From contig NZ_PJBF01000048.1 of the NCBI RefSeq assembly GCF_002836505.1, positions 1-64,000 of the forward strand: DNA of 64,000 bases. Reading direction: 5' to 3'. Shown here piece after piece: positions 10,748 through 20,598 of this stretch. The notes under the pieces were generated by a model. It did not search any database and was not told the origin of the DNA. It saw nothing but the letters and a program-made list of their open reading frames with translations. Positions within the stretch are counted from its first letter, which is position 1. The number at the start of each line of letters is the position of its first letter. Position numbers and translations under genes: made by a program. Origin of the DNA: Psychrobacter sp. Choline-02u-9. GTDB lineage: Bacteria > Pseudomonadota > Gammaproteobacteria > Pseudomonadales > Moraxellaceae.

Positions 10748-11157
10748 TATTATTTAAAATAAATAATAATTTTAGATGAAAATATTTGTGTGATTAGTAG
10801 CCAGTATAAGATGGATCATCTCTAATGATACTAGAGATTGCTCTTGCAATACCTAAAATACTATGTATAATATACACCACTGAATTATATATGCGCAGCT
10901 GAATAAAAAAAGCTGGCGCTATGACAGCTAGAGCATCGTTTCTAGCACTATTTCATTATGCCTTTGCTACTTTCCATTTAATAGGAGGGTTGGCGGGGCT
11001 TTAAACTATTTTGCTTTTGGCACGCTATAAGTTCGGATAAAGAACTCATTCTGGTTAAGAACAGAAGGCCGCTTTAAGTGAATATTTAACCAAACTGCTT
11101 TTGATCATGGTCTTGCGACGCAAGAATGACAAAGGCACATATTAGGAGCTTGCTGGC
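10748..11157. other. Leader region of the S10 operon
   Basis: No gene is seen in these 410 bases. A small hairpin, ATCTCTA-ATGATAC-TAGAGAT at 10817-10837, may end rng transcription. A strong promoter follows (10844-10871). The leader of about 280 bases before rpsJ has further dyads, such as TCTTGC-GAC-GCAAGA at 11112-11126. L4-type autoregulation through the leader is known in E. coli, but I could not match that structure here. Confidence 0.6.
10844..10871 (+). promoter_or_regulatory. Promoter of the S10 ribosomal operon
   Basis: TTGCAA (10844-10849), a 16-base spacer and a perfect TATAAT (10866-10871). Transcription would begin near 10878 and give a leader of about 280 bases before rpsJ. 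Confidence 0.65.
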
Positions 11158-11469
11158 ATGGCTAACCAGAGAATCCGTATCCGTCTTAAGTCTTTTGATC
11201 ATCGTCTGATTGATCAATCTGCACAAGAGATTGTTGATACTGCAAAGCGCACCGGTGCGCAAGTTTGTGGTCCTGTACCGTTGCCGACTCGCATTGAGCG
11301 CTTCAACGTTCTAACCTCACCACACGTTAACAAAGACGCTCGTGACCAGTACGAAATCCGTACTCATAAGCGTATGGTTGATATCGTTCAACCAACTGAC
11401 AAAACTGTGGATGCGCTAATGAAATTAGATTTAGCGGCGGGTGTTGACGTTCAAATTGCTTTGGGTTAA
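11158..11469 (+). CDS. rpsJ: Ribosomal protein S10
   Basis: A 30S head protein and NusE partner in transcription antitermination. The 103-residue length equals that of E. coli S10, and [17 protein letters not shown] at the start and the [15 protein letters not shown] hairpin segment are classic. AGGAGC precedes the ATG. It is the first gene of the long ribosomal cluster, with rplC 49 bases further on. Confidence 0.99.
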   Translation: MANQRIRIRLKSFDHRLIDQSAQEIVDTAKRTGAQVCGPVPLPTRIERFNVLTSPHVNKDARDQYEIRTHKRMVDIVQPTDKTVDALMKLDLAAGVDVQIALG

Positions 11470-11518
11470 TGCACATTAAACACCCAACCCATTAATATAA
11501 GATATAAAGAGGTCTAAA

Positions 11519-12157
11519 ATGGCGATCGGTTTAGTCGGTAAAAAGTGCGGCATGACCCGTGTCTTCACTGAAACAGGCGCATCTATCCCTGTAACAGTTG
11601 TTGAGGTCGATGCAAACCGCATTACTCAAGTAAAAAATACTGATGTAGATGGTTATCAAGCCATCCAAATTACCACAGGTACTCGTCGTGACAGCCGCGT
11701 AACAGCTGCACAAAAGGGTCACTTCGCTAAAGCTGGTGTTAAAGCTGGCCGTGGTGTTTGGGAGTTCCGTGCCAACGAAAGCGATCTTGAAGGTCGTGAG
11801 ATTGGTGGCGAGATTCTAGCTGACTTGTTCGAACAAGGTCAGATGGTTGATGTGACAGGACAGAGCAAAGGTAAAGGTTTCCAAGGCCCTGTTAAGCGTC
11901 ACAACTTTAGTATGCAAGATGCTACTCATGGTAACTCAGTGTCTCATCGTGCGCATGGTTCAACTGGTCAAAACCAGTCACCAGGTAAAGTATTCAAAGG
12001 CAAGAAGATGGCGGGTCAGATGGGTAACAAACGTGTTACCGTTCAGGGCCTAGAAGTGATTTCGGTTGATGCCGAAAAAGGGTTACTTGTCATCAAGGGT
12101 GCTATCCCAGGTGCCACCGGTGGCGATGTTATCGTACGTCCGTCAGTCAAAGCCTAA
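11519..12157 (+). CDS. rplC: Ribosomal protein L3
   Basis: A 50S protein that nucleates 23S assembly and whose finger reaches the peptidyl-transferase centre. At 212 residues it is normal. [13 protein letters not shown] at the start and the loop [16 protein letters not shown], which includes the glutamine that is methylated in E. coli (near residue 150), are visible. AGAGGT precedes the ATG. Confidence 0.99.
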   Translation: MAIGLVGKKCGMTRVFTETGASIPVTVVEVDANRITQVKNTDVDGYQAIQITTGTRRDSRVTAAQKGHFAKAGVKAGRGVWEFRANESDLEGREIGGEILADLFEQGQMVDVTGQSKGKGFQGPVKRHNFSMQDATHGNSVSHRAHGSTGQNQSPGKVFKGKKMAGQMGNKRVTVQGLEVISVDAEKGLLVIKGAIPGATGGDVIVRPSVKA

Positions 12158-12171
12158 GCAAGGGGATTAAC

Positions 12172-12774
12172 GTGGATTTAAAAACAGTTACAGGTGCGGC
12201 GGTTGAGCTTTCTGATACGGCATTTGGTCGTGAATTCAACGAAGCACTAGTGCATCAAGTCGTCACCGCTTATTTAGCTGGTGCTCGCCAAGGTACACGC
12301 GCACAAAAAACACGTGCCGAAGTTTCTGGCGGTGGTATTAAGCCATGGCGCCAAAAAGGTACTGGTCGCGCTCGTGCGGGTTCTATTCGTAGCCCAATCT
12401 GGCGTTCAGGTGGTCGTGCATTCGCTGCAAAACCACAAGATTGGTCACAGAAAGTAAACCGTAAAATGTATCGCGGTGCGATGCAGTGCATCCTAGCAGA
12501 ATTGATTCGTCAAGAGCGTCTGATTTTGGTAGAAGAGTTGAGCGTTTCTGGGCCGAAAACCAAAGAACTGATTGCTAAGTTAAATGATTTAAATGCACCT
12601 CGTGCACTAATCGTTACTAAAGAAGTTGATGAAAACTTATACTTAGCTGCTCGCAACATTCCACACGTCAATGTACTTGGTACAAATGAAGTGGACCCAG
12701 TGAGCTTGATCGCATTTGATAAAGTGATCATGTCAGTTGAAGCTGCGAAACAATTTGAGGAAGCACTAGCATGA
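12172..12774 (+). CDS. rplD: Ribosomal protein L4
   Basis: A 50S exit-tunnel protein and, in E. coli, the repressor of the S10 operon. Translation starts at GTG 12172 after AAGGGG. The extended loop with [19 protein letters not shown] (about 45-63) that lines the tunnel is intact. 200 residues, normal. Its stop overlaps the rplW start by four bases (ATGA). Confidence 0.98.
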   Translation: MDLKTVTGAAVELSDTAFGREFNEALVHQVVTAYLAGARQGTRAQKTRAEVSGGGIKPWRQKGTGRARAGSIRSPIWRSGGRAFAAKPQDWSQKVNRKMYRGAMQCILAELIRQERLILVEELSVSGPKTKELIAKLNDLNAPRALIVTKEVDENLYLAARNIPHVNVLGTNEVDPVSLIAFDKVIMSVEAAKQFEEALA

Positions 12775-13121
12775 ATAACGCAAGACTTTATCAGGTCTTA
12801 AGAGGGCCTGTATTCTCAGAAAAATCTCAAATGCTTGGCGACTCACTTGGTGTGCAGGTATTTAAAATTGATTCTAATGCTACTAAGCTTGAAGTCAAGA
12901 AAGCAGTTGAGTTGATGTTTGAAGGTGTTGAAGTCACTAAAGTAAACACTTTGAATGTTAAAGGTAAGACAAAGCGTTTTGGTAAAAGCATCGGCCGTCG
13001 TAACGACTACAAAAAAGCCTATGTTACCTTAAAAGCTGGTCAAGATGTACAAATGGCTGATGCTGGTGAAGAAGTAGCGAATACTACTGATTCTACTAGT
13101 GAAACAGCGAATAACGAATAA
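12771..13121 (+). CDS. rplW: Ribosomal protein L23 with acidic C-terminal tail
   Basis: L23 sits at the tunnel exit and docks trigger factor and SRP. The core (about 1-92) is standard: [15 protein letters not shown], then [15 protein letters not shown]. After [10 protein letters not shown] the protein carries about 20 extra residues rich in D, E, T, S and N, giving 116 residues against 100 in E. coli. The tail is probably disordered and would project near the exit site. Translation is coupled to rplD by ATGA. Confidence 0.97.
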   Translation: MNNARLYQVLRGPVFSEKSQMLGDSLGVQVFKIDSNATKLEVKKAVELMFEGVEVTKVNTLNVKGKTKRFGKSIGRRNDYKKAYVTLKAGQDVQMADAGEEVANTTDSTSETANNE

Positions 13122-13132
13122 GGATTACACTC

Positions 13133-13960
13133 ATGCCTATCGTAAGAGCAAAGCCAACATCACCAGGCCGTCGTTTTGTTGAAAAAGTAGTGCATCCACA
13201 CCTGTACAAAGGTCGTCCGTTTGCAGCACTTCTAGAATCAAAAAGCAAGTCAGGTGGTCGTAACAATAATGGCCGCATTACTACTCGTCACATTGGCGGT
13301 GGTCATAAGCAACATTATCGCATTATCGATTTCAAACGTACTAAAGACAATATCCCAGCAACGGTAGAGCGTATTGAATACGATCCTAACCGTACTGCTC
13401 ATATTGCTCTACTTAAGTATGCTGATGGCGAACGTCGTTACATTATCGCTGCTAAGAAACAAGTAGTTGGTGATACAGTAATGTCAGGCGAGACTTCTCC
13501 AATTCGTCCAGGTAACTGCTTACCGCTAAAAAACATCCCATTGGGTACTGTGATTCACAATATCGAGCTTAAAATCGGTAAAGGTGCACAGATGGCTCGT
13601 TCTGCGGGTGCTAGCGTTCAGTTACTAGGTCGTGACGGTGTTTATGCTATTCTACGTATGCGTTCTGGCGAAACTCGCCGTGTACACGTAAATTGCCGCG
13701 CTGTTATTGGTGAAGTTTCTAACACTGAAAACAACTTGAAATCACTTGGTAAAGCCGGTGCTTCACGTTGGCGTGGTGTTCGTCCTTCTGTTCGTGGTGT
13801 CGCTATGAACCCGGTTGATCACCCACACGGTGGTGGTGAAGGTCGTAACAAAGGTCGCCATCCAACCAGCCCTTGGGGTCAGAAGTCTAAAGGACTTAAA
13901 ACGCGTCACAATAAGCGTACTGACAACATGATCATCCGCCGTCGCGCCAAGAAGAAATAA
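13133..13960 (+). CDS. rplB: Ribosomal protein L2
   Basis: A primary 23S-binding protein near the peptidyl-transferase centre that also bridges to the 30S. 275 residues. The conserved [14 protein letters not shown] segment, with the histidine essential in E. coli (His229 there), is present at about 225-238. Typical N-terminal [11 protein letters not shown]. It lies 11 bases after rplW and 12 before rpsS. Confidence 0.99.
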   Translation: MPIVRAKPTSPGRRFVEKVVHPHLYKGRPFAALLESKSKSGGRNNNGRITTRHIGGGHKQHYRIIDFKRTKDNIPATVERIEYDPNRTAHIALLKYADGERRYIIAAKKQVVGDTVMSGETSPIRPGNCLPLKNIPLGTVIHNIELKIGKGAQMARSAGASVQLLGRDGVYAILRMRSGETRRVHVNCRAVIGEVSNTENNLKSLGKAGASRWRGVRPSVRGVAMNPVDHPHGGGEGRNKGRHPTSPWGQKSKGLKTRHNKRTDNMIIRRRAKKK

Positions 13961-13972
13961 AGGAAGAATTTC

Positions 13973-14248
13973 ATGCCTCGTTCATTGAAAAAAGGTCCAT
14001 TCATAGACGCGCACTTGTTTGCTAAAGTTGAGAATGCATTAGACACCAACTCACGCAAGCCAATTAAGACTTGGTCGCGCCGCTCGATGATTCTGCCACA
14101 AATGGTTGGCCTAACTTTATCTGTTCACAACGGCCGTACTCATGTACCGGTTATCGTGAGCGAGCAGATGGTTGGTCATAAACTAGGTGAATTTGCCCCG
14201 ACTCGTACGTATCGTGGTCACGGCATTGACAAAAAAGCTAAGAGATAA
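13973..14248 (+). CDS. rpsS: Ribosomal protein S19
   Basis: A 30S head protein paired with S13 near the A-site finger. 91 residues, full length, with [13 protein letters not shown] at the start and the [21 protein letters not shown] core. AAGGAAG precedes the ATG. Confidence 0.99.
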   Translation: MPRSLKKGPFIDAHLFAKVENALDTNSRKPIKTWSRRSMILPQMVGLTLSVHNGRTHVPVIVSEQMVGHKLGEFAPTRTYRGHGIDKKAKR

Positions 14249-14258
14249 GGTGCTTACC

Positions 14259-14588
14259 ATGGAAGTAACTGCAAAATTACGCGGTGCCGCCATATCGGCA
14301 CAAAAAGTTAGACTCGTTGCTGATGAAGTTCGTGGCAAATCTATTGAGCGTGCTTTGGATATCCTAACGTATAGCAATAAAAAAGGCGCTGTGTTTGTTA
14401 AGAAATGCCTTAACTCAGCCATCGCCAATGCCGAACATAATCACGGCTTAGATATTGACGACCTAAAAGTCGCTACTATCTATGTTGATGAAGGCATTAC
14501 GCTAAAACGTATCCTACCACGTGCCAAAGGCCGTGCTGATCGTATCAGCAAGCGTACTTGTCACATCACTATAAAGGTAGGAGAATAA
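14259..14588 (+). CDS. rplV: Ribosomal protein L22
   Basis: A 50S tunnel protein whose hairpin lines the constriction where macrolides act. The frame is open back to 14187 inside rpsS, but the family start is [18 protein letters not shown] at 14259, giving 109 residues against 110 in E. coli. The hairpin [18 protein letters not shown] is intact, with no insertion of the sort linked to macrolide resistance. Confidence 0.98.
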   Translation: MEVTAKLRGAAISAQKVRLVADEVRGKSIERALDILTYSNKKGAVFVKKCLNSAIANAEHNHGLDIDDLKVATIYVDEGITLKRILPRAKGRADRISKRTCHITIKVGE

Positions 14589-14591
14589 GTT

Positions 14592-15314
14592 ATGGGTCAA
14601 AAAGTACATCCAATCGGAATTCGTCTTGGTGTTGTAAAAAAGCATAACGCAAACTGGTATGCTAACCCTAAACAATACTCAGAATACCTAATCAACGACA
14701 TTCAAGTTCGTGAATATCTACGCAAGAAGCTAGATAACGCTATGATCAGTAACATCATGATCGAGCGTCCTACTGGTGCTGCTAAGATTACCATCGCCAC
14801 TGCGCGTCCTGGTATTGTTATCGGTAAGAAAGGCGAAGATATCGAAAGACTTCAAAAAGAATTGACCAAAATTATGGGCGTACCTGCTCAGGTCAACATT
14901 GAAGAAATCACGTCACCTGACCTTGATGCACGTTTGGTAGCAGACGGCATCGGTAGCCAGCTTGAGCGTCGTGTTATGTTCCGTCGTGCGATGAAACGCG
15001 CGGTACAGAACAGCATGCGTTCTGGTGCTAAAGGTATCAAGGTTGAGCTGTCTGGCCGTTTAGGCGGTGCTGAGATTGCTCGTAGTGAATGGTACCGTGA
15101 AGGTCGTGTGCCATTGCATACACTCCGTGCTGATATTGACTACTCGTCAATTCGTGCAGAGACAACTTACGGCACCATCGGTGTTAAAGTTTGGATTTTC
15201 CGTGGCGAAATCCTTGACGGTATGAACAGTGTATATAATCCCGTCAAAGAAGAGCAGACTCGTGCGCCAAAACGCCGTGGTCGTGGAAACCGTCGAAACT
15301 CAGACAGAGGTTAA
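14592..15314 (+). CDS. rpsC: Ribosomal protein S3
   Basis: A 30S mRNA-entry protein that contributes to helicase activity. The KH domain [15 protein letters not shown] lies at about 75-89, and the C-terminal domain with [20 protein letters not shown] follows. 240 residues with a short basic tail ([17 protein letters not shown]). It begins three bases after rplV. Confidence 0.99.
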   Translation: MGQKVHPIGIRLGVVKKHNANWYANPKQYSEYLINDIQVREYLRKKLDNAMISNIMIERPTGAAKITIATARPGIVIGKKGEDIERLQKELTKIMGVPAQVNIEEITSPDLDARLVADGIGSQLERRVMFRRAMKRAVQNSMRSGAKGIKVELSGRLGGAEIARSEWYREGRVPLHTLRADIDYSSIRAETTYGTIGVKVWIFRGEILDGMNSVYNPVKEEQTRAPKRRGRGNRRNSDRG

Positions 15315-15317
15315 ACT

Positions 15318-15731
15318 ATGTTACAGCCAAAACGTACCAAGTTTCGTAAAATGCACAAAGGTCGTAACACTGGGCTAGCTCATCGTGGAAGCACCGTTGC
15401 ATTCGGACAAATTGGTCTAAAATCATTGACGCGTGGTCGTATGACAGCTCGTCAAATCGAAGCAGCACGTCGTACCATCACTCGTAAAATTAAGCGTGGC
15501 GGTAAGATTTGGATTCGTGTATTCCCTGACAAACCGATTACCAACAAACCATTAGAAGTACGTATGGGTAAAGGTAAAGGTCCAGTAGAATATTGGGTAT
15601 GCGAAATCAAACCTGGTAAAGTGCTATATGAAATTGAAGGGGTATCTGAAGAGCTTGCTCGTGATGCATTAACGCTCGCTGCAGCAAAATTGCCCTTTAA
15701 AACTACCATTGTTAAGCGGACGATAATGTAA
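15318..15731 (+). CDS. rplP: Ribosomal protein L16
   Basis: A 50S A-site protein, 137 residues against 136 in E. coli. [17 protein letters not shown] and the [13 protein letters not shown] segment are clear; the conserved arginine hydroxylated by YcfD-type enzymes in other bacteria lies just before it. Its stop shares one base with rpmC (TAATG). Confidence 0.99.
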   Translation: MLQPKRTKFRKMHKGRNTGLAHRGSTVAFGQIGLKSLTRGRMTARQIEAARRTITRKIKRGGKIWIRVFPDKPITNKPLEVRMGKGKGPVEYWVCEIKPGKVLYEIEGVSEELARDALTLAAAKLPFKTTIVKRTIM

Positions 15732-15928
15732 TGAAGATCAGTGAATTACGTGATAAATCATTAGAAGAACTGACCCAGTTACTTGATGAAAAGCAACTTG
15801 ATGCTTTCCGTATTCGTATGGCTAAAGCAACTGGTCAGTTGGGTAATACCCATGAAGTTAGAGCCAATCGTCGCACGATTGCTCAGCTTCAGACTTTGAT
15901 TAACGAGAAACAACGAGGCGACTCATGA
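15731..15928 (+). CDS. rpmC: Ribosomal protein L29
   Basis: A small two-helix protein at the tunnel exit next to L23. 65 residues, [18 protein letters not shown] at the start. Overlaps rplP by one base and rpsQ by four (ATGA), so these three genes are tightly coupled. Confidence 0.98.
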   Translation: MKISELRDKSLEELTQLLDEKQLDAFRIRMAKATGQLGNTHEVRANRRTIAQLQTLINEKQRGDS

Positions 15929-16200
15929 GCGATAACAATCAAACAGCTACCAATGCTAGCGTATTGACAGGACGAGTTGTCAGCGACAAGATGGACAAGT
16001 CCATCACAGTTTTGATTGAGCGTCTGGTTCGTCATCCTTTGTATGGCAAGCAGCTTCGTCGTTCTACGAAAATCAAAGCTCATGATGAGAATAACGTTTG
16101 CCAACAAGGCGACCTTGTCCGCATCAAAGAAACGCGTCCAATCTCAAAAACTAAGTCTTGGACTTTAGTTGATGTGGTTGAAAAAGTAGAAAAAATCTAA
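15925..16200 (+). CDS. rpsQ: Ribosomal protein S17
   Basis: A primary 16S-binding protein of the 30S body. 91 residues with an N-terminal extension of about seven (SDNNQTAT) compared with E. coli. The core [29 protein letters not shown] is standard. Last gene before the spc promoter. Confidence 0.98.
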   Translation: MSDNNQTATNASVLTGRVVSDKMDKSITVLIERLVRHPLYGKQLRRSTKIKAHDENNVCQQGDLVRIKETRPISKTKSWTLVDVVEKVEKI

Positions 16201-16205
16201 GTAAA

Positions 16206-16234
16206 TTGCATTAAAAGCCAGAAGCTGTTAAAAT
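16206..16234 (+). promoter_or_regulatory. Promoter of the spc ribosomal operon
   Basis: TTGCAT (16206-16211), a 17-base spacer and TAAAAT (16229-16234) lie in the 183-base gap between rpsQ and rplN, where the spc operon starts in E. coli. The leader before rplN would be about 140 bases. Confidence 0.6.
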
Positions 16235-16383
16235 AGCCGCCTTTTTAAGGATGCTGATTGCGCCGAGCGTATATCACTCACATTAAGAGTAAGTCGCGGT
16301 TATTTATATTAAAATGCCGTCCTACTCATTCTGTGCTAGCGGCAGCAACTGGTTTTTATTGCTCATACGTGTGGAGTAACGCT

Positions 16384-16752
16384 ATGATTCAGGTTGAGTC
16401 AATGCTGGAAGTTGCAGACAATAGCGGTGCAAGGCGAGTTCAGTGCATTAAAGTACTGGGTGGTTCTCATCGTCGTTATGCATCAGTTGGCGACATTATT
16501 AAAGTAACGGTTAAAGAAGCCATTCCTCGTGGTCGTGTTAAAAAAGGCGACGTGATGAATGCAGTAGTTGTACGTACCAAAAAAGGCGTTCGTCGTCCAG
16601 ATGGTTCTGTGTTACGTTTTGACGACAATGCTGCGGTATTGTTGAACCAAAACAAAGCGCCGATTGCAACTCGTATTTTTGGACCGGTAACTCGTGAACT
16701 ACGTGGTGATCAGTTTATGAAAATTGTATCACTAGCACCAGAAGTATTGTGA
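16384..16752 (+). CDS. rplN: Ribosomal protein L14
   Basis: A 50S protein at the subunit interface, bridging to 16S h14. The frame runs 42 codons upstream, but the family start is [18 protein letters not shown] at 16384 (122 residues; E. coli has 123), preceded by GTGGAGTAACGCT. First gene of the spc operon. Confidence 0.98.
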   Translation: MIQVESMLEVADNSGARRVQCIKVLGGSHRRYASVGDIIKVTVKEAIPRGRVKKGDVMNAVVVRTKKGVRRPDGSVLRFDDNAAVLLNQNKAPIATRIFGPVTRELRGDQFMKIVSLAPEVL

Positions 16753-16760
16753 GGTAATCC

Positions 16761-17078
16761 ATGTCAAAATTACGTAAAGGCGATACAGTTATCGTGATTG
16801 CTGGGAAAGACAAAGGCAAGCAAGGTACTGTACAAGCTGTAAAAAACGATCGTATTAAAGTTGAAGGCATTAATATTGTTACCAAACATCAGAAGCCAAA
16901 TCAGGCAACTGGCGTTGAAGGTGGCATTCTTAAGCAAGAAGCTTTTCTGCATATCTCAAATGTCGCAATCTTAAATGCGCAAACCCAAAAAGCAGACCGT
17001 ATTACTTATCAGTTTGGCGAAGACGGCAAGAAACAACGCGTCTATCGTTCAAGCGGTGAAGTAGTGGCGACTGCGTAA
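16761..17078 (+). CDS. rplX: Ribosomal protein L24
   Basis: An assembly-initiator protein of the 50S. 105 residues with the KOW motif (GDTVIVIAGKDKGKQGTV, about 7-24) and HQKPNQATGVEGGI. GAGGTAATCC precedes the ATG, eight bases after rplN. Confidence 0.99.
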   Translation: MSKLRKGDTVIVIAGKDKGKQGTVQAVKNDRIKVEGINIVTKHQKPNQATGVEGGILKQEAFLHISNVAILNAQTQKADRITYQFGEDGKKQRVYRSSGEVVATA

Positions 17079-17099
17079 GACACTAAGGGTGTAATGGTA

Positions 17100-17636
17100 A
17101 TGGCAAGATTAAAATCTTTATATAACGATGAACTAAAGCAGCAAATCAAAGAAGAGCTTGGTTTGGCAAATGTGATGCAAGTGCCTAAAATCACTAAAAT
17201 CACACTTAACATGGGTGTAGGCGGCGCGTCTCAAGACAAGAAATTGTTGGAAGGTGCTGTAGCTGATATGACCGCGATTGCTGGTCAAAAACCTGTTGTC
17301 ACCAAAGCGCGTAAATCAGTTGCTGGCTTTAAGATTCGTGAAGAATGGCCAATTGGCTGTAAAGTAACGCTACGCGGTGAGCAAATGTACGAATTTTTAG
17401 ATCGTCTTGTTGCCATTGCAATTCCTCGTATTCGTGATTTCCGCGGTTTTTCACCTAAAGCCTTTGACGGACGTGGTAACTACTCATTGGGTATCAAAGA
17501 ACAAATCGTATTCCCAGAAGTAGATTTTGACAAGATTGATCGTATCCGTGGTATGGATGTGACAATCACCACGTCAGCTCAATCTGATGAAGAAGGTCGT
17601 GCGTTGCTTAAAGCATTCGGCTTCCCATTTAAATAA
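17100..17636 (+). CDS. rplE: Ribosomal protein L5
   Basis: A 5S rRNA-binding protein of the central protuberance. [15 protein letters not shown] at 17100 aligns with the E. coli start and gives 178 residues. An ATG six bases upstream (17094) is also in frame and has the closer AAGGG, so either start is possible. KITLNMGVG and [14 protein letters not shown] segments are present. Confidence 0.97.
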   Translation: MARLKSLYNDELKQQIKEELGLANVMQVPKITKITLNMGVGGASQDKKLLEGAVADMTAIAGQKPVVTKARKSVAGFKIREEWPIGCKVTLRGEQMYEFLDRLVAIAIPRIRDFRGFSPKAFDGRGNYSLGIKEQIVFPEVDFDKIDRIRGMDVTITTSAQSDEEGRALLKAFGFPFK

Positions 17637-17648
17637 GGTAAAGACGTT

Positions 17649-17954
17649 ATGGCAAAGAAGAGCATGATTAACCGCGAATTAAAGCGCGAAAAAATGGTTG
17701 CTAAATATGCTGAAAAGCGTATCAAGCTAAAAGAAACTATCAGTGATATGACTGCAAGTGACGAAACTCGTATGGAAGCGATGTTAGAGCTACAAGCTCT
17801 TCCACGCAATTCATCACCAGTACGTCTGCGTAATCGTTGTGCTATCACCGGTCGTCCTCACGGTTACTTCCGCAAGTTTGGCTTATCACGCAATATGCTG
17901 CGTGAGCGTGTCATGCAAGGCGATGTGCCTGGTGTTCGTAAAGCAAGCTGGTAA
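17649..17954 (+). CDS. rpsN: Ribosomal protein S14 (zinc-free form)
   Basis: A 30S head protein of 101 residues. This is the long form without the CxxC-CxxC zinc motif; only one cysteine remains ([18 protein letters not shown]). The C-terminal GVRKASW is typical. Confidence 0.98.
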   Translation: MAKKSMINRELKREKMVAKYAEKRIKLKETISDMTASDETRMEAMLELQALPRNSSPVRLRNRCAITGRPHGYFRKFGLSRNMLRERVMQGDVPGVRKASW

Positions 17955-17965
17955 GGAGTAACTAT

Positions 17966-18364
17966 ATGAGTATGCAAGATACCGTTGGGGATATGCTAAC
18001 CCGTATCCGTAACGCACAAATGGCTAACAAAGTATCGGTAGCAATGCCGAGCTCTAAATTACGTAAATCAATTGCTGATTTATTAGTTAGCGAAGGTTAT
18101 GTGGCTAGCGCTGTTGTTGCTGAAGAAGAAAACAACAAAGCAACCCTTACTATTGAATTGAAATATTTCGAAGGCCGTGCTGTCATCGAAACTATCCAAC
18201 GTTATAGCCGTCCTGGTTTACGCCAGTTCCGCGGTAAAGACGCTATCCCTACTGTTAAGCAAGGTATGGGTGTTGCTATCGTATCTACTAGCCAAGGTAT
18301 CATGAGCGATCGTGCTGCACGCGCTGCTGGTATCGGTGGTGAAATCGTCGCATTTGTAGCGTAA
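17966..18364 (+). CDS. rpsH: Ribosomal protein S8
   Basis: A primary 16S-binding protein and, in E. coli, the translational repressor of spc. 132 residues, starting [17 protein letters not shown] and ending [38 protein letters not shown] precedes the ATG. A 176-base gap with a terminator-like hairpin follows. Confidence 0.99.
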   Translation: MSMQDTVGDMLTRIRNAQMANKVSVAMPSSKLRKSIADLLVSEGYVASAVVAEEENNKATLTIELKYFEGRAVIETIQRYSRPGLRQFRGKDAIPTVKQGMGVAIVSTSQGIMSDRAARAAGIGGEIVAFVA

Positions 18365-18468
18365 GCTATACGACGATGAAGTCTATTTGATGGTTGTTAG
18401 GCTTCTATTGGTTGAGTAATATTAAATTATTTTGAATTGATAGATGTCTAACACAGTCAACTATGCTA

Positions 18469-18500
18469 AACTAACACGCTTTTTAGCCTGTTAGTTTTTT
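18469..18500 (+). terminator. Terminator-like hairpin between rpsH and rplF
   Basis: An 8-base stem AACTAACA (18469-18476) and TGTTAGTT (18489-18496) closes a 12-base loop and leads straight into TTTT. It lies 41 bases before rplF, inside an operon that is normally continuous. Confidence 0.5.
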
Positions 18501-18540
18501 CGCTAATATAAAGAAGTTAAATTTTTTAAGGAATATTCCT

Positions 18541-19074
18541 ATGTCTCGTGTGGCTAAAGCCCCAGTGACGCTGCCAAACGGCGTAAGCGTTACTTTGAAC
18601 GATCGGCAGGTCGAAGTTAAAGGCAAGAACGGTTCTATGTCTTTACGCCTGCATGAATTGGTCGAGCTGAAACAGGAAGATGATGCTATCATTTTCTCAC
18701 CTACAGTCGATTCAAAAGAAGCTATGATGCACACTGGCACCATGCGCGCTCTTGTTAACAACTATGTTACTGGCGTGAACGAAGGCTTTGAAAGACGTCT
18801 TCAGTTAATTGGTGTTGGTTATCGCGCGCAAGTTACTGGCAACAAAGTAACCTTGAACGTTGGTTATTCTCATCCAGTAGAGTATACGTTACCTGAAGGT
18901 GTATCAGCTGAAACGCCAACGCAAACTGAAATTGTTTTGAAATCAAACAATAAACAGCAGCTTGGACAAGCAGCCGCCAACATCCGTGGTTTCCGCCCAC
19001 CTGAGCCTTACAAAGGTAAAGGTATTCGTTATAGTGACGAGCATGTGATTCGCAAAGAAGCTAAGAAAAAATAA
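18541..19074 (+). CDS. rplF: Ribosomal protein L6
   Basis: A 50S protein near the sarcin-ricin loop. 177 residues as in E. coli. [17 protein letters not shown] at the start and the [26 protein letters not shown] end are standard. AAGGAATATTCCT precedes the ATG. First gene after the hairpin at 18469-18500. Confidence 0.99.
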   Translation: MSRVAKAPVTLPNGVSVTLNDRQVEVKGKNGSMSLRLHELVELKQEDDAIIFSPTVDSKEAMMHTGTMRALVNNYVTGVNEGFERRLQLIGVGYRAQVTGNKVTLNVGYSHPVEYTLPEGVSAETPTQTEIVLKSNNKQQLGQAAANIRGFRPPEPYKGKGIRYSDEHVIRKEAKKK

Positions 19075-19085
19075 GGTGAGTTGAA

Positions 19086-19436
19086 ATGTTTGATAAAAAA
19101 GCAGCTCGTCTGCGTCGAGCTAAGAAAACACGCGCGCATATCCGTTTCTTAGGCGTTCATCGCTTAACGGTTAACCGCACGTCAAAACATATTTATGCCC
19201 AGATTATCTCTCCAAATGGTGGTGAAGTGATTGCTCAGGCATCTACCTTAGACAGCAGCTTGCGTTCAGGCGCGACTGGTAATGCTGATTCAGCAACGTC
19301 TGTAGGCCAAATGATCGCAGAACGCGCAAAAGCAGCTGGCATTACTAAAGTTGCCTTTGACCGTAGTGGTTTCAAATATCATGGTCGAGTTAAAGCTTTA
19401 GCAGAAGCTGCTCGCGAAAACGGATTGGAGTTTTAA
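19086..19436 (+). CDS. rplR: Ribosomal protein L18
   Basis: A 5S rRNA-binding protein, 116 residues. [20 protein letters not shown] at the start and [26 protein letters not shown] at the end are diagnostic. Ends two bases before the rpsE start. Confidence 0.99.
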   Translation: MFDKKAARLRRAKKTRAHIRFLGVHRLTVNRTSKHIYAQIISPNGGEVIAQASTLDSSLRSGATGNADSATSVGQMIAERAKAAGITKVAFDRSGFKYHGRVKALAEAARENGLEF

Positions 19437-19438
19437 TC

Positions 19439-19954
19439 ATGGCTAGAAATGATAAAAATGATAAAAATGAACAGACTGACGGTCTAGTAGAACGCTTAGT
19501 TACCGTTGATCGCGTAGCGAAAGTTGTTAAAGGTGGTCGTATTTTCTCTTTCACTGCATTGACTGTAGTGGGCGATGGCAATGGTCGTGTAGGTTTTGGT
19601 CGTGGTAAAGCACGTGAAGTGCCAGCTGCTATCCAAAAAGCACTAGAAGCTGCCAAACGTAATATGATTACTGTTGAGCTAAATGATGCAACTTTGCATC
19701 ATCCAATCAAAGCACGTCATGGTGCTAGTAAAGTCTACATGCAACCTGCATCTGAAGGTACTGGCGTAATCGCTGGTGGCGCAATGCGTGCTGTATTAGA
19801 AGTTGCTGGTGTCAAAGATGTTTTGACTAAATGTTATGGTTCTACCAATACTGCTAACGTTGTTCGCGCAACGTTTAACGGTTTACGTGATATGTCAACT
19901 CCAGAGAAGATGGCAGCTAAACGTGGTAAATCTGTAGACGAAATCTTGGGTTAA
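19439..19954 (+). CDS. rpsE: Ribosomal protein S5
   Basis: A 30S decoding-fidelity protein. 171 residues; double-stranded RNA-binding fold with the [19 protein letters not shown] segment (about 42-60). An N-terminal run of N, D and K ([11 protein letters not shown]) is a short repeat caused by a duplicated ATAAAAATG. Confidence 0.99.
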   Translation: MARNDKNDKNEQTDGLVERLVTVDRVAKVVKGGRIFSFTALTVVGDGNGRVGFGRGKAREVPAAIQKALEAAKRNMITVELNDATLHHPIKARHGASKVYMQPASEGTGVIAGGAMRAVLEVAGVKDVLTKCYGSTNTANVVRATFNGLRDMSTPEKMAAKRGKSVDEILG

Positions 19955-19974
19955 CTTAGACTAGGTGAGTTACG

Positions 19975-20154
19975 ATGAAAAAAATGAAAGTCACTCAATT
20001 TAAATCGGGTGCCCATCGCCTAAAGAGCCACAAAGCGAGCTTGAAAGGATTGGGTTTACGCCGTATTAATCATACTGTAGTAGTAGAAGATACTCCTTCG
20101 ACTCGTGGTATGGTCAATCGCGTTAACTACATGGTAAAAGTGGAGGAAGCGTAA
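19975..20154 (+). CDS. rpmD: Ribosomal protein L30
   Basis: A 59-residue 50S protein: [12 protein letters not shown], then [18 protein letters not shown] and [17 protein letters not shown]. Start ATG 19975; Met4 (MKVTQFKSG) is an equal alternative. Its TAA overlaps the rplO ATG by one base (TAATG). Its place between rpsE and rplO is universal. Confidence 0.98.
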   Translation: MKKMKVTQFKSGAHRLKSHKASLKGLGLRRINHTVVVEDTPSTRGMVNRVNYMVKVEEA

Positions 20155-20594
20155 TGGGTCTTAGATTAAATGAATTATCACCAGGTATTGGCGCAAAGAA
20201 AACTGCCCAACGTCGTGGTCGTGGTATCGGTTCAGGTCTTGGTAAGACTGGTGGTCGTGGTGTAAAAGGTCAGAAATCTCGTTCAGGTTCTAGCATTCGC
20301 TCAGGATTTGAAGGTGGCCAAATGCCTTTATATCGCCGTCTACCAAAATTTGGTTTTACCAGTAAACTGGCTATGAAGACTGCTGAAGTACGTCTTTCTG
20401 AACTGAATAAAATTGAAGGCGATGTAGTTAGCCTTGAAACACTTAAAGCTGCTAACCTTATCCGTCACGATATGAAACGTGCTCGTGTAATGCTATCAGG
20501 CGAAGTCACTAAAGCTTATACTTTCAAAGGTATTAAAGTGACTAAAGGTGCTAAGCAAGCTATCGAAGCTGCTGGTGGTAGCATCGAGGAGTAG
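20154..20594 (+). CDS. rplO: Ribosomal protein L15
   Basis: A late-assembly 50S protein of 146 residues. [32 protein letters not shown] at the N-terminus and the [18 protein letters not shown] motif (about 50-67) are clear. Coupled to rpmD; secY begins four bases after its stop. Confidence 0.99.
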   Translation: MGLRLNELSPGIGAKKTAQRRGRGIGSGLGKTGGRGVKGQKSRSGSSIRSGFEGGQMPLYRRLPKFGFTSKLAMKTAEVRLSELNKIEGDVVSLETLKAANLIRHDMKRARVMLSGEVTKAYTFKGIKVTKGAKQAIEAAGGSIEE

Positions 20595-20598
20595 TAAC

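Noticed and set aside
16258..16383. N-terminal extension of L14 by 42 codons
   Set aside because: The frame is open, but the added residues do not belong to the very conserved L14 family, and the ATG at 16384 has a good ribosome site.
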